Of a stretch of 64,000 bases of DNA, positions 26,550 to 36,179 are shown one piece after another (within the stretch, counting starts at the first letter, position 1; each line of letters begins with the position of its first letter). Location of the stretch: NCBI RefSeq assembly GCF_047501535.1, contig NZ_JAZDRJ010000008.1:62001-126000 (forward strand). The letters are read 5' to 3'. The notes under the pieces are model-generated. The model did not search any database and was not told where the DNA came from. It was given only the letters and a program-made list of their open reading frames with translations. This DNA comes from Yanghanlia sp047501535 (lineage in GTDB: Bacteria; Pseudomonadota; Gammaproteobacteria; Burkholderiales; Burkholderiaceae_B). A program made the position numbers and the translations under genes.

Positions 26550-29429
26550 TCAGGCTGTTGGAAGTTTTTCCAGTTGCTCACGCACCTTGGCGAGGGTTTC
26601 GCCAAATTGTGCGACGCGGGTTTTTTCCTGTTCCACGACCTTGGCGGGAGCGCGCTGTACAAAGCTTTCGTTCGATAGCTTTGCCTGGGCCTTGGCGATC
26701 TCGCCTTCCAGGCGCTGGATTTCTTTGTTCAGGCGAGCGCGTTCAGCCTCAACGTCGATCTCTACATGCAACATGAGCTCTGTCGTGCCCACGATCTGTA
26801 CAGGCGCGCCCAGTTGCGGCAGGGCATCGACGATTTCAATTTCTGAAAGTTTGGCCAGCGCCTTCAGGTATTCGCTATTGCAGCCCAGCACTTCCTTGTC
26901 GCCGCGTGCGATCAGCGGTACGCGTTGTGCGGGGGAGAGATTCATTTCGCCACGCAGCGCCCGAACGGCTTCAACCTGAGCCTTGAGTTCCGCAACCTGT
27001 GCTTCGGCGGTGGCGTCGATGGCCTCGGGGTTGCTGCGGGGATAGGGCTGAACACTGATGCTGGTGTTTTCGTTTGCGGCACGTTTGCCGGCGACGATCG
27101 ACACTTTCTGCCAGAGTTCTTCCGTGATGAAGGGAATAATGGGGTGCGCCAAGCGCAATACCGCCTCCAGTACACGGATCAGCGTACGGCGGGTACCCAG
27201 CTGTTGTGCAGGGTTGCCTTGCTGCAGCTGCACCTTAGCCAGTTCCACATACCAGTCGCAGTATTCGTCCCATGCAAAGTGGTAGATAGCGTTGGCGATG
27301 TTGTCGAAACGGAAGTCCTCAAAGCCGCGCTCGACATCCGCCTCAAGGCGTTGCAATTGACTGATGATCCAGCGGTCGGCGAAGGATGTCTCGGCCGTCA
27401 CCGTTACGCCGTCAATGACCAGCGTTTCTTCTGTTAGGGCATGGCCTTCGGTGTTCATCAAAACGTAGCGGGTAGCGTTCCACAGCTTATTGCAGAAGTT
27501 GCGGTAGCCTTCGCAGCGCTTGAGGTCGAAGTTAATGTTGCGCCCCAGGGTGGCGTAAGCAGCCATGGTAAAGCGCAAAGCGTCGGTGCCGTAGGCGGGA
27601 ATGCCGTCGGGGTAGTCCTTGCGGGTTCGCTTACGAATGCTTTCCGCTTGCTTGGGGTTCATCAGGCCGGTGGTGCGCTTTGTGAGAAGCGTGTCGATAT
27701 CAATGCCATCGATGAGGTCGACCGGGTCAATGGTGTTGCCCCTGGATTTGCTCATCTTCTTGCCTTCCATATCGCATACCAAGCCGTGCACATAGACATC
27801 GCGGAAGGGAACTTTGCCAGTCATGTGCATGCTCATCATGACCATGCGGGCAACCCAGAAGAAGATGATGTCAAAGCCGGTGACTAGAACGCTGGAAGGC
27901 AAGTAGCGTTCTAGTTCGGCGGTGTTCTCAGGCCAGCCAAGATCGGTGAACGGTACCAAGGCCGAAGAAAACCAGGTATCGAGAACATCCTCGTCGCGGC
28001 GCAGTGGCCCGGTCACACCTGCAGCAGCGGCTTTCTCAAGGGCTTCTGCCTCGTTCCGAGCGACAAAAATGCGACCATCTTCAGCATACCAAGCCGGAAT
28101 TTGGTGACCCCACCATAATTGGCGGGAAATACACCAATCCTGAATATTGTTCAGCCACTGGTTGTAGGTGTTGGTCCAGTTTTCGGGGTGGAAACGAATG
28201 CGGCCGTCGGCTACGACTTCAAGCGCAACGTCCGTAATGCTTTTCCCGGGATGGAGCGAACCCTCGGGGGCGGGTTTGCTCATGGCGACAAACCACTGGT
28301 CGGTCAGCATGGGCTCAATCACCGTGTTGGTACGGTCGCCGCGCGGCACCATGAGCTTGTGGGGCTTGACGCTTTGCAGCAAGCCTTGTGCTTCTAGATC
28401 TGCAACGATTTTCTTGCGGGCCTCGAAGCGGTCCAGGCCCTGGTAGGCGGCGGGCGCATTCTCGTTAATGCGTGCGTCCAGGGTAAGAATGTTGATGTTT
28501 TCCAGATTGTGGCGCTGGCCGACCGCGTTGTCATTGAAGTCGTGCGCAGGCGTGACTTTCACCACGCCGGTGCCGAACTCGCGGTCAACGTAGTCGTCTG
28601 CAATGATGGGGATTTCGCAGTTAACCAGCGGCAATACGACGGTTTTGCCGATAAGGTGAGCATAGCGCTCGTCTTCCGGGTGCACCATGACGGCGACGTC
28701 ACCCAGCATGGTTTCGGGGCGGGTGGTGGCAACAACCAATGCATCCAGCCCGCCTTCGGGCTGGCTGAGTGGGTAGCGGATTTCCCACATGTGGCCGTCT
28801 TCTTCCTCGCTCACAACTTCCAGGTCGGATACCGCCGTGCCCAAAACAGGGTCCCAATTGACAAGCCGTTTTCCACGGTAGATCAGGCCCTGTTCGTAGA
28901 GACGGGTGAAAACTTCCGCGACGCCGCGCGACAGGTTTTCATCCATGGTGAAGTATTCCATGCTCCAGTCGCAGGAAGCGCCCAGGCGCCGGAACTGACT
29001 GGTGATCGCGCCGCCGGATTTTTCTTTCCATTCCCAGACCTTTTCCACGAATTTTTCGCGGCCAAGGTCGTGGCGAGTAATGTTCTGCGCGTCAAGCTGG
29101 CGCTCAACCACGATTTGTGTGGCAATGCCTGCGTGATCGGTGCCGGGTATCAATGCTGTGTCGTCGCCGCGCATGCGGTGGTAACGCGCCAGGCCGTCCA
29201 TGATGGTCTGATTGAAGGCATGCCCCATGTGCAGGGTGCCGGTGACGTTGGGCGGCGGAAACTGTATGGCGAAAGGGCGGCTGTCGTGGCCGGGCAAGGG
29301 CTCGACATGGCGTCCTGCCTGGAAATAGCCGCTTTTTTCCCAGTGCGCATACCAGCGCGATTCAATTTCCTGGGGTTCAAAACTCTTGGAAAGAAGGTCG
29401 GAAGAAGTCTGTTCTGATTGGGTGGTCAT
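26550..29429 (-). CDS. valS: Valyl-tRNA synthetase
   Basis: 959 residues (E. coli 951). It is a class Ia synthetase that charges tRNA-Val. The HIGH-type signature is PPPNVTGTLHMGHAF and the KMSKS loop is GKKMSKSRGNTIDP. The CP1 editing domain (TTRPETMLGDVAVMVHPED) removes Thr-tRNA-Val. The C-terminal arm is a coiled coil (EAERARLNKEIQRLEGEIAK). It is convergent with trmD and the intron, and divergent from ndk across 236 bp. Start ATG 29429 gives MTTQSEQTSSDLLSKSFEP, reasonable for the family. Confidence 0.97.
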   Translation of the reverse strand: MTTQSEQTSSDLLSKSFEPQEIESRWYAHWEKSGYFQAGRHVEPLPGHDSRPFAIQFPPPNVTGTLHMGHAFNQTIMDGLARYHRMRGDDTALIPGTDHAGIATQIVVERQLDAQNITRHDLGREKFVEKVWEWKEKSGGAITSQFRRLGASCDWSMEYFTMDENLSRGVAEVFTRLYEQGLIYRGKRLVNWDPVLGTAVSDLEVVSEEEDGHMWEIRYPLSQPEGGLDALVVATTRPETMLGDVAVMVHPEDERYAHLIGKTVVLPLVNCEIPIIADDYVDREFGTGVVKVTPAHDFNDNAVGQRHNLENINILTLDARINENAPAAYQGLDRFEARKKIVADLEAQGLLQSVKPHKLMVPRGDRTNTVIEPMLTDQWFVAMSKPAPEGSLHPGKSITDVALEVVADGRIRFHPENWTNTYNQWLNNIQDWCISRQLWWGHQIPAWYAEDGRIFVARNEAEALEKAAAAGVTGPLRRDEDVLDTWFSSALVPFTDLGWPENTAELERYLPSSVLVTGFDIIFFWVARMVMMSMHMTGKVPFRDVYVHGLVCDMEGKKMSKSRGNTIDPVDLIDGIDIDTLLTKRTTGLMNPKQAESIRKRTRKDYPDGIPAYGTDALRFTMAAYATLGRNINFDLKRCEGYRNFCNKLWNATRYVLMNTEGHALTEETLVIDGVTVTAETSFADRWIISQLQRLEADVERGFEDFRFDNIANAIYHFAWDEYCDWYVELAKVQLQQGNPAQQLGTRRTLIRVLEAVLRLAHPIIPFITEELWQKVSIVAGKRAANENTSISVQPYPRSNPEAIDATAEAQVAELKAQVEAVRALRGEMNLSPAQRVPLIARGDKEVLGCNSEYLKALAKLSEIEIVDALPQLGAPVQIVGTTELMLHVEIDVEAERARLNKEIQRLEGEIAKAQAKLSNESFVQRAPAKVVEQEKTRVAQFGETLAKVREQLEKLPTA

Positions 29430-29665
29430 GGTTTAATGATGGCTGGCGCAGTCGCGACTGCAGGAGACGGTCGCCTTTTTGTGCATTTAAGCATTCTATG
29501 CGTCGGAAACCGTCTATTTTATGATGGAGTGGCGCGCCCGGGGCGTGTTAAAATGCCCGGTTATCGTGAAAAGGCCCGAAGTGATTGTTTTCATTCAGGA
29601 ATCCGCTTTTATCACGAATCCTTCGCAGCTTTGCAACCCATTAGATCAACAGTAACGGAATTTAA

Positions 29666-30091
29666 ATGGCTATTGAACGCACCCTTTCCATCATCAAGCC
29701 CGATGCAGTCGCTAAAAACGTGATCGGCCAGATCGTCAGCCGCTTTGAACAGGCTGGCCTGACCATCGCTGCTGCGCGCCTGATGCAGCTTTCGCGTGCC
29801 GATGCTGAGCGTTTCTATGCAGTTCACAAAGAGCGTCCTTTCTTCAAGGATCTGGTCGATTTCATGGTTTCCGGTCCTGTGTTCGTGCAAGTGCTGGAAG
29901 GTGAGAACGCCATCGCCAAGAATCGCGAACTCATGGGCGCCACCGACCCCAAGAAGGCTGAGCCCGGCACCATTCGCGCCGACTTCGCCGACAGCATCGA
30001 CGCCAATGCCGTGCACGGCTCCGACGCCCCTGAAACCGCTGCGGTGGAAATTGCTTTCTTCTTCCCTGAAAGCAACATCCACAGCCGCTAA
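29666..30091 (+). CDS. ndk: Nucleoside diphosphate kinase
   Basis: 141 residues. It transfers the gamma-phosphate between NTPs and NDPs through a phosphohistidine. MAIERTLSIIKPDAVAKNVIG is the family N-terminus, and the catalytic His lies in NAVHGSDAPETA. Length matches other bacterial Ndk (141-143). ACGGAATTTAA supplies a ribosome site. rlmN follows after 31-39 bp; this ndk-rlmN-rodZ-ispG-hisS order is common in betaproteobacteria. Confidence 0.97.
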   Translation: MAIERTLSIIKPDAVAKNVIGQIVSRFEQAGLTIAAARLMQLSRADAERFYAVHKERPFFKDLVDFMVSGPVFVQVLEGENAIAKNRELMGATDPKKAEPGTIRADFADSIDANAVHGSDAPETAAVEIAFFFPESNIHSR

Positions 30092-30130
30092 TACGGCTAA
30101 GCGCCGAAACTGCTTGCCGCTTTGAACGAT

Positions 30131-31285
30131 ATGCCTACCGTTATCGCCCGCCACAATTTGTTGGGAATGGACACCGCTGCGCTGACAGAACTCGTCGCGC
30201 AGTGGGGCGGCAAGCCGTTTCGCGCCAAGCAGCTCCAGCGCTGGGTACACCAGCGCGGCGTCAGCAATTTTGACGATATGACGGATCTCGCCCGCGACTT
30301 TCGTCAAACATTGCACAAACACTGCGAAGTTTCCGTCCCGCCCGTATCCACTGAACACCATTCCGCCGATGGCACGCGCAAATGGTTGTTTGATGTCGGA
30401 ATGGGCAACGCCGTGGAAGCGGTTTTTATTCCTGAAGACGATCGCGGTACGCTTTGTATTTCCAGTCAGGCCGGCTGCACCGTGGCCTGCCCATTCTGTT
30501 CCACCGGTTACCAAGGCTTTAATCGCAATCTCACAACGGCGGAAATCATCGGCCAGTTGTGGCATGCGCGTCGTGAGCTGCAACGCGATATCACCGCAGC
30601 ACGCCTGCCGGGCAGCGAGCCAGCAGCGCCTGAGCGCGTGGTTAGTAATGTGGTCATGATGGGCATGGGCGAGCCTTTGCTGAATTACGACCAAGTGCTG
30701 GCAGCCCTGCGTTTGATGCTGGACGATAACGCTTATGGTTTGTCTCGCCGTCGTGTAACGGTTTCCACATCGGGCGTTGTTCCCATCATGGATAGGCTGG
30801 CACGCGACTGTCCTGTTGCGCTGGCCGTGTCTTTGCACGCGCCTAACGATGAACTGCGCGATCGCCTAGTACCGCTGAACCGGAAACACCCATTGCGCGA
30901 ACTGCTCGATGCCTGCAATCGCTATCTTGAGCATGCGCCGCGCGACTTCATTACATTCGAATACATCATGCTCGATGGCATCAACGATGCCGACGAGCAT
31001 GCCAGGCAGCTGATAGAGATAGCGCGCCAAGTACGCTGCAAGTTCAACCTGATTCCATTCAACCCCTTTCCTCAGTCGGGCCTGAAGCGTTCGTCGCAGG
31101 CCAGGGTGCGGCTGTTCGCTCAGATCCTCATGGATGCCGGGGTAGTGACCACCGTGCGCAAGACACGCGGCGACGACATCGCAGCGGCTTGTGGTCAGTT
31201 GGCCGGCGACGTCAAGGACAGAACCCGCATCGAACAGCGCTTGCCTAATCGGGCCGCCATAGACATCACCCAGGAGCATGGATGA
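30131..31285 (+). CDS. rlmN: 23S rRNA A2503 / tRNA A37 C2-methyltransferase
   Basis: About 384 residues from ATG 30131; an in-frame TTG at 30122 would add three (MND), and neither has a clear ribosome site. RlmN is a radical SAM enzyme that uses a [4Fe-4S] cluster bound by CTVACPFC. Other marks are GMGNAVEAVFIPE, VVMMGMGEPLLNYD, and the C-terminal cysteine in a RKTRGDDIAAACGQL context needed for the methylated-cysteine mechanism. Its TGA overlaps the ATG of the rodZ-like gene. Confidence 0.96.
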   Translation: MPTVIARHNLLGMDTAALTELVAQWGGKPFRAKQLQRWVHQRGVSNFDDMTDLARDFRQTLHKHCEVSVPPVSTEHHSADGTRKWLFDVGMGNAVEAVFIPEDDRGTLCISSQAGCTVACPFCSTGYQGFNRNLTTAEIIGQLWHARRELQRDITAARLPGSEPAAPERVVSNVVMMGMGEPLLNYDQVLAALRLMLDDNAYGLSRRRVTVSTSGVVPIMDRLARDCPVALAVSLHAPNDELRDRLVPLNRKHPLRELLDACNRYLEHAPRDFITFEYIMLDGINDADEHARQLIEIARQVRCKFNLIPFNPFPQSGLKRSSQARVRLFAQILMDAGVVTTVRKTRGDDIAAACGQLAGDVKDRTRIEQRLPNRAAIDITQEHG

Positions 31286-31806
31286 CTGATCCCTTGCTGA
31301 AAGAAGAAAAACAACACGATGTCCCTCTTACAGCGGCGCTTCATGAGTCGGCGGGTGTCGGGATAACGCTGCGCACCTTGCGCGAATCGCAACGCATCTC
31401 GCTGAACGAGGCCTCGCAACGCCTGAAATTTTCAGTTCGCCAGATCGAGGCGTTGGAAGCAGAGGTATGGGACAACCTGCCCTCAGGGGTGTCGCTAAGG
31501 GGGTTCGTGCGCAACTACGCCCGCTACCTCGGCGCCGATGTTGATTCCATATTGGTTCTGCTGGACAATCAGGTCGGGCCAACCGCCCCTCCCAGCGTCA
31601 TAACGGCGCCAGGCGTAGCGGCGCCTTCGGTGGCGGGCGATGCCGAATTGCCCACCACGGCCGAGACGCCTCAGCGTTCTTGGGGGTGGTTCTTCATTAT
31701 TGTGGCCATTTTGGTTATTGCGGCCTTTTACGCCGTTGACCGGGGCTGGGTGCCTGAATCATGGCTGATTTTCGATTGGCTCAAGACCATTGCCAACAAT
31801 GAATGA
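31282..31806 (+). CDS. rodZ: RodZ-like helix-turn-helix membrane protein (short form)
   Basis: 174 residues, much shorter than E. coli RodZ (337). The N-terminal Cro/C1-type HTH (GITLRTLRESQRISLNEASQ, residues ~27-95) is the part that binds MreB in RodZ. A Pro/Ala linker (~100-130) and one transmembrane helix (WGWFFIIVAILVIAAFYAV) follow, with only ~20 periplasmic residues. The large periplasmic DUF4115-type domain is missing; the end WLKTIANNE is a natural stop overlapping ispG, so this looks like a short family form rather than a broken gene. Coupled to rlmN (ATGA) and ispG. Confidence 0.8.
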   Translation: MTDPLLKEEKQHDVPLTAALHESAGVGITLRTLRESQRISLNEASQRLKFSVRQIEALEAEVWDNLPSGVSLRGFVRNYARYLGADVDSILVLLDNQVGPTAPPSVITAPGVAAPSVAGDAELPTTAETPQRSWGWFFIIVAILVIAAFYAVDRGWVPESWLIFDWLKTIANNE

Positions 31807-33097
31807 CACTGAAAGCCGGGAAGCTCTGCCTTCCTCCGTGGGCGCCGCAGACAAGCGGCTGACGCGCCGTGCCGCCGTCCGTTGGGGCGAGCGGGTGGTG
31901 CATATTGGCGGCGATGCGCCGGTGGTGGTGCAGTCCATGACCAACACCGATACCGCTGACGCCATAGCCACCGCCATACAGGTTAAAGAACTGGTCACAG
32001 CGGGTTCCGAAATTGTGCGTATCACCGTGAATACGCCTGAAGCCGCCGAGGCAGTGCCTGCTATTCGTGAACAGTTAGACCGCATGGGCGTCGATACGCC
32101 CTTAGTCGGTGACTTTCACTTCAATGGCCACAAGCTACTGACACAATTCCCGGAATGCGCCCAGGCGCTTTCCAAATATCGCATCAACCCAGGCAATGTG
32201 GGTGGGGGCAAGCGGCGCGAAGATAACTTCGCTCAGATGATAGAGGTCGCCTGCCGCCACCAAAAGCCCGTGCGTATCGGGGTGAACTGGGGCAGCTTGG
32301 ATCACGAGCTAATGGCCCGCATGATGGATGAAAACAGCCGCAGGGCCCAGCCATGGGAAGCGGCCGCCGTCATGCGTGAGGCCCTGGTGACATCGGCCAT
32401 TGATAACGCCCGTCGGGCTGAAGCGCTCGGGCTGGCGCCCGACGCCATCATTCTGTCCTGCAAGGTCAGCCACGTACAAGATCTCATCACGGTGTATCGC
32501 GATCTTTCCGCTCGCTGCGATTACCCGCTGCACTTGGGGCTGACCGAGGCAGGCATGGGCAGCAAAGGGATTGTGGCCTCGACGGCTGCATTGGCTGTGC
32601 TGCTACAAGAAGGCATTGGCGACACCATTCGTATATCGCTCACGCCGGAACCCGGTGGCGATCGTACTCGCGAAGTCATCGTGGCTCAGGAGATCCTGCA
32701 AAGCATGGGTCTGCGGGCCTTTACGCCCATGGTGGTGGCGTGCCCGGGTTGTGGTCGTACCAGCAGCACATTCTTCCAGGAATTGGCCGACAGTATTCAA
32801 TCGTATTTGCGTCGCCAGATGCCTGTTTGGAAGGGCCGCTACCCTGGTGTGGAAAGCATGAACGTAGCCGTCATGGGCTGCGTTGTGAATGGCCCGGGAG
32901 AAAGCCGCCATGCCGATATCGGTATCAGTCTGCCCGGCACGGGTGAAGTGCCTGCCGCACCGGTGTTTATTGACGGTGAGCGCAGCGTTACCCTCAAAGG
33001 CGACACCATCGCCCAAGAATTCCAGCAGATTGTCGAGGAATACGTCGAGCGCCGTTACGGCCTTGGCGCTACCGTTGAGAACCAAGCAGATTCATGA
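31799..33097 (+). CDS. ispG: 4-hydroxy-3-methylbut-2-enyl diphosphate synthase (flavodoxin)
   Basis: 432 residues from ATG 31799 (a TTG nine bases earlier is also in frame). IspG/GcpE converts MEcPP to HMBPP in the methylerythritol phosphate isoprenoid pathway using a [4Fe-4S] cluster. Ligand-bearing segments are CPGCGRTSSTFF and GCVVNGPGES. The barrel begins VHIGGDAPVVVQSMTNTDT, and INPGNVGGGKRR is typical. It overlaps the rodZ-like stop by 8 bp, and its own TGA overlaps the hisS ATG. Confidence 0.97.
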   Translation: MNDTESREALPSSVGAADKRLTRRAAVRWGERVVHIGGDAPVVVQSMTNTDTADAIATAIQVKELVTAGSEIVRITVNTPEAAEAVPAIREQLDRMGVDTPLVGDFHFNGHKLLTQFPECAQALSKYRINPGNVGGGKRREDNFAQMIEVACRHQKPVRIGVNWGSLDHELMARMMDENSRRAQPWEAAAVMREALVTSAIDNARRAEALGLAPDAIILSCKVSHVQDLITVYRDLSARCDYPLHLGLTEAGMGSKGIVASTAALAVLLQEGIGDTIRISLTPEPGGDRTREVIVAQEILQSMGLRAFTPMVVACPGCGRTSSTFFQELADSIQSYLRRQMPVWKGRYPGVESMNVAVMGCVVNGPGESRHADIGISLPGTGEVPAAPVFIDGERSVTLKGDTIAQEFQQIVEEYVERRYGLGATVENQADS

Positions 33098-34383
33098 CCC
33101 AGCAGTTTGAAAAAGTACGTGCCCTGACGGGCATGAAGGACATCCTGCCCCACGAAAGTGCGGCTTGGGAAACCCTCGAAGCCATTGTGCGTGATTGGTT
33201 GGCATCCTACGGCTATCGCAATATGCGCACGCCTGTTCTGGAACAGACCCGTCTTTTCGCTCGCGGCATTGGTGAAGTCACTGATATTGTCGAGAAAGAG
33301 ATGTACTCCTTTCGCGATGCGCTCAATGACGAGCAACTGACTATGCGGCCCGAGTTCACGGCCGGCATGGTGCGCGCCACCATCGAACATAATCTGCTCT
33401 ACGATCGCCCTCAGCGCGTGTACTGCATGGGGCCGGTGTTCCGGCACGAGCGCCCGCAGCGTGGTCGCTACCGGCAGTTTCATCAGATTGACGTTGAAGC
33501 GCTGGGCTTTGCCGGGCCGGATGTGGATGCCGAGCTCATCATCATGCTGGCGCGCCTCTGGAAGCGTTTGGGTTTGCAAGACATCCGTCTGGAGCTCAAC
33601 TCACTAGGCCAGCAGGAAGAACGCGCGGCGCATCGCCAAGCCTTGGTAGAACACCTTGAAAAGCATATTGATGTGCTTGATGAAGAGGCGAAGCGGCGCA
33701 TGTACACCAATCCGTTGCGTGTGCTCGACACCAAGAATCCGGCCATGCAGGACATGGCCAACCAAGCGCCGCGACTGTTCGATTTCCTCGGGCCGGAATC
33801 TCTGGCGCATTTTGAAGGGGTCTGCGCGCGCTTAAAGGATGCAGGCATTGAGTACACGCTTAACCCGCGTCTGGTTCGTGGTCTGGATTACTACAACCTG
33901 ACTGTGTTTGAGTGGGTGACTGATCGTCTTGGGGCGCAAGGCACCGTATGCGGCGGAGGTCGCTACGACGGCTTACTGGAGCTTCTTGGCGGCAAGCCCG
34001 CACCGGCAGTGGGCTTTGCCATCGGGATGGAGCGCCTGTTGGATCTCTGGCAGCAGTCCGAGGCTGAAATCAAGGCGTCTGAGTGCGATATTTATGTCAT
34101 TCACCAGGGCGACGAGGCTCAGCGCCGCGCCGCTTTGCTGGCAGAAACTCTGCGTGATGAAGGTTACCGCGTGTTGGTGCATGCCGGCTCAACAGGTTTT
34201 AAATCTCAATTTAAACGGGCGGATGCCAGCGGCGCTTCGGTGGCGTTGATCATCGGTCCGGACGAACTGGCAGCTGGTCATGCCAGCGTCAAATGGCTGC
34301 GTCAGCAAGAAGGCGACACACGTGCTCAGCAAGAGATGCTGGCGTTTGACGCGATCGCCGCAACACTCAAGACGAGGATGTAA
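33094..34383 (+). CDS. hisS: Histidyl-tRNA synthetase
   Basis: 429 residues. It is a class II synthetase. GMKDILPHES begins the catalytic domain, motif 2 is MGPVFRHERPQRGRYRQFHQ, the histidine-specific loop is LVRGLDYYNLTVFEW, and motif 3 is VGFAIGMERLLDL. The anticodon-binding domain occupies the last ~100 residues. It differs from hisZ at 42.6 kb, which lacks this domain. Start ATG 33094 overlaps the ispG stop; yfgM begins directly after its stop. Confidence 0.97.
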   Translation: MTQQFEKVRALTGMKDILPHESAAWETLEAIVRDWLASYGYRNMRTPVLEQTRLFARGIGEVTDIVEKEMYSFRDALNDEQLTMRPEFTAGMVRATIEHNLLYDRPQRVYCMGPVFRHERPQRGRYRQFHQIDVEALGFAGPDVDAELIIMLARLWKRLGLQDIRLELNSLGQQEERAAHRQALVEHLEKHIDVLDEEAKRRMYTNPLRVLDTKNPAMQDMANQAPRLFDFLGPESLAHFEGVCARLKDAGIEYTLNPRLVRGLDYYNLTVFEWVTDRLGAQGTVCGGGRYDGLLELLGGKPAPAVGFAIGMERLLDLWQQSEAEIKASECDIYVIHQGDEAQRRAALLAETLRDEGYRVLVHAGSTGFKSQFKRADASGASVALIIGPDELAAGHASVKWLRQQEGDTRAQQEMLAFDAIAATLKTRM

Positions 34384-35019
34384 ATGGCATACGATCTAGA
34401 AGAACAGGAAAAACTCGATGCGCTGCGGGCCTGGTGGGAGCGTCATGGCACCACAGTCGCCGTGGCCGTATTTGTCATCGTTGCAGCCATAGTCGGCTGG
34501 CGAGGCTGGCAATGGTACCAAGGGCATCAGGCCAACCAGGCTATGGGGTACTTTGAAGCCTTGCAGGCAGCAGCCACTCAAGGTGGTGATGACTCCGTCG
34601 CCCGTATTCAGGCCGCTAGCGACACCCTGCGCAATAAATTTGCCGATTCTGGTTATAGCTCGCGAGGTGCGCTTGTAGCAGCTGCGGCGTTAGCTGAGAA
34701 AGGGCAGCTCGATGCCGCGCGTGAGCAATTGCAATGGCTGGCGCAGCGCGGCAAAGAGCCCGCGTTGGCTGCGCTGGCCAAGCTGCGTCTGGCAGGCTTG
34801 CTGCTTGAGCAGCAGCAGTACGATCAGGCGCTTGCACAACTGGCTGAAACACCAGCAGGTTTTGAAGGTCTTTACGCTGATCGCCGTGGCGATGTGCTGC
34901 TGGCTCAGGGTAAGATCGAAGAGGCGCGCGCCGAATGGCAGCGCGCTTTGAATGCGTTCGGCGCTGATCCGATCGCCCAAATTGTCCAACTCAAGATCGA
35001 TGCCATCGCCGGAGCCTGA
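34384..35019 (+). CDS. yfgM: YfgM-type membrane-anchored TPR chaperone
   Basis: 211 residues. The cytoplasmic N-terminus (MAYDLEEQEKLDALRAWWERHG) precedes a single transmembrane helix (TVAVAVFVIVAAIVGW) and a periplasmic TPR-rich domain (AREQLQWLAQRGKEPALAAL; LLLEQQQYDQALAQLAETPA). YfgM associates with SecYEG/PpiD and helps periplasmic folding. The hisS-yfgM-bamB-der order is conserved in proteobacteria and supports the call. ATG is immediately adjacent to the hisS TAA. Confidence 0.92.
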   Translation: MAYDLEEQEKLDALRAWWERHGTTVAVAVFVIVAAIVGWRGWQWYQGHQANQAMGYFEALQAAATQGGDDSVARIQAASDTLRNKFADSGYSSRGALVAAAALAEKGQLDAAREQLQWLAQRGKEPALAALAKLRLAGLLLEQQQYDQALAQLAETPAGFEGLYADRRGDVLLAQGKIEEARAEWQRALNAFGADPIAQIVQLKIDAIAGA

Positions 35020-35024
35020 CATCC

Positions 35025-36179
35025 ATGCAGCCAGTCGTATCTCGCCGTGCCCTTCGCAATACCATTTTGGCCCTGGGGCTGCTCGCGTTGGGCGGTTGCT
35101 CCATGTTCTCGAGCAGTGATCCACGCTATGAGCCGGCCGAACTCACACAATATGAAGCCCGGGTCGGCGCCAATGTGCGCTGGTCAGCAGCCATAGGCAG
35201 TGGCAGCGGTTATGGTTTTGCGCCCGCCGTGCAGGGCGAGGCGGTGTATGCCGCCACACCGAATGCTCTGGCCAAGGTCGATCTGGTCTCCGGTAGAGTG
35301 CTGTGGCGAACCAGCCCGGGTATCACCCTGACCGCAGGCCCAGGTTCGGATGGCCGTACAACGGCGGTTGTGGCTCACGATGGTCATGTCATTGCTTACG
35401 ATGACAGCGGTAAGGAAAAATGGCGGTCTCGCGCCAGCAGCGCCGTATTCGTGCCGCCGGTGGTGGGCAATGGCGTGGTGGTCGTGCGGAGCACTGATTA
35501 CCGCATCCAGGCATTTGATGCTGAAACAGGCGAATACCGCTGGGATGTTCAACGCCCCGGTCCGGCGCTGGCGCTCAAGACAAGCATGCAGATGCGGGCC
35601 ATTGATGGCGTTATTATTTCCGGGCTGCCCAACGGTCGGCTTATCATCATTGATGCCGACAGCGGGGCGGTGCAATGGGAGGCGCCCGTATCGGTTTCTC
35701 GCGGCGCGACCGATCTCGAACGCATTAGCGATGTGGTCGGGGCTCCGCAAATGGCGGGTTCGCTGCTGTGCGGCGTCACCTACCAGGGGCGTATCAGCTG
35801 CTTTGACCTCAGCCAAGGCGGGCGCCCGGCATGGGATATTCCCTTTTCCAGTCATTCCGGCATGACGAACGACGGCCGCTACGGCTACGTTGTTGATCAG
35901 CGCGATGATGTGCATTCCATTGATTTCGCAGACGGTTCCAAAGTCTGGGTTCAAGATGCATTGCGCAACCGCAAGCTGGCAACTCCAGCCGTGACGCCTG
36001 CTGCCGTAGCGGTGGCCGACCTGGAAGGCTATGTGCACTTTTTGTCGCGTAGTAATGGCGACTTGTTGGGGCGTCTGAACGTCGGCGGCGGCACCGTACT
36101 TTCTCCGTTGGTTGGCACACCGGCCGGTGTGTTGGTCCAGACGGGTAATGGCAACCTAGTTTTGGTTGGTGTGAATTGA
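35025..36179 (+). CDS. bamB: Outer-membrane assembly lipoprotein BamB
   Basis: 384 residues with a lipoprotein signal (ILALGLLALGGC, lipobox LGGC). An eight-bladed PQQ-like beta-propeller follows, with repeated blade ends such as GRVLWRTSPG, GKEKWRSRAS, GEYRWDVQRPG and GAVQWEAPV. BamB binds BamA and promotes beta-barrel insertion. Located 6 bp after yfgM; its TGA overlaps the TTG of der. Confidence 0.95.
   Translation: MQPVVSRRALRNTILALGLLALGGCSMFSSSDPRYEPAELTQYEARVGANVRWSAAIGSGSGYGFAPAVQGEAVYAATPNALAKVDLVSGRVLWRTSPGITLTAGPGSDGRTTAVVAHDGHVIAYDDSGKEKWRSRASSAVFVPPVVGNGVVVVRSTDYRIQAFDAETGEYRWDVQRPGPALALKTSMQMRAIDGVIISGLPNGRLIIIDADSGAVQWEAPVSVSRGATDLERISDVVGAPQMAGSLLCGVTYQGRISCFDLSQGGRPAWDIPFSSHSGMTNDGRYGYVVDQRDDVHSIDFADGSKVWVQDALRNRKLATPAVTPAAVAVADLEGYVHFLSRSNGDLLGRLNVGGGTVLSPLVGTPAGVLVQTGNGNLVLVGVN

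Noticed and set aside
28509..29417. 302-codon open frame antisense to valS
   Set aside because: Shadow frame. Codon pattern follows valS on the other strand and no ribosome site or motif was seen.
29612..30838. 408-codon minus-strand frame over ndk and rlmN
   Set aside because: It lies opposite two intact, well-known genes and has no recognisable protein features.
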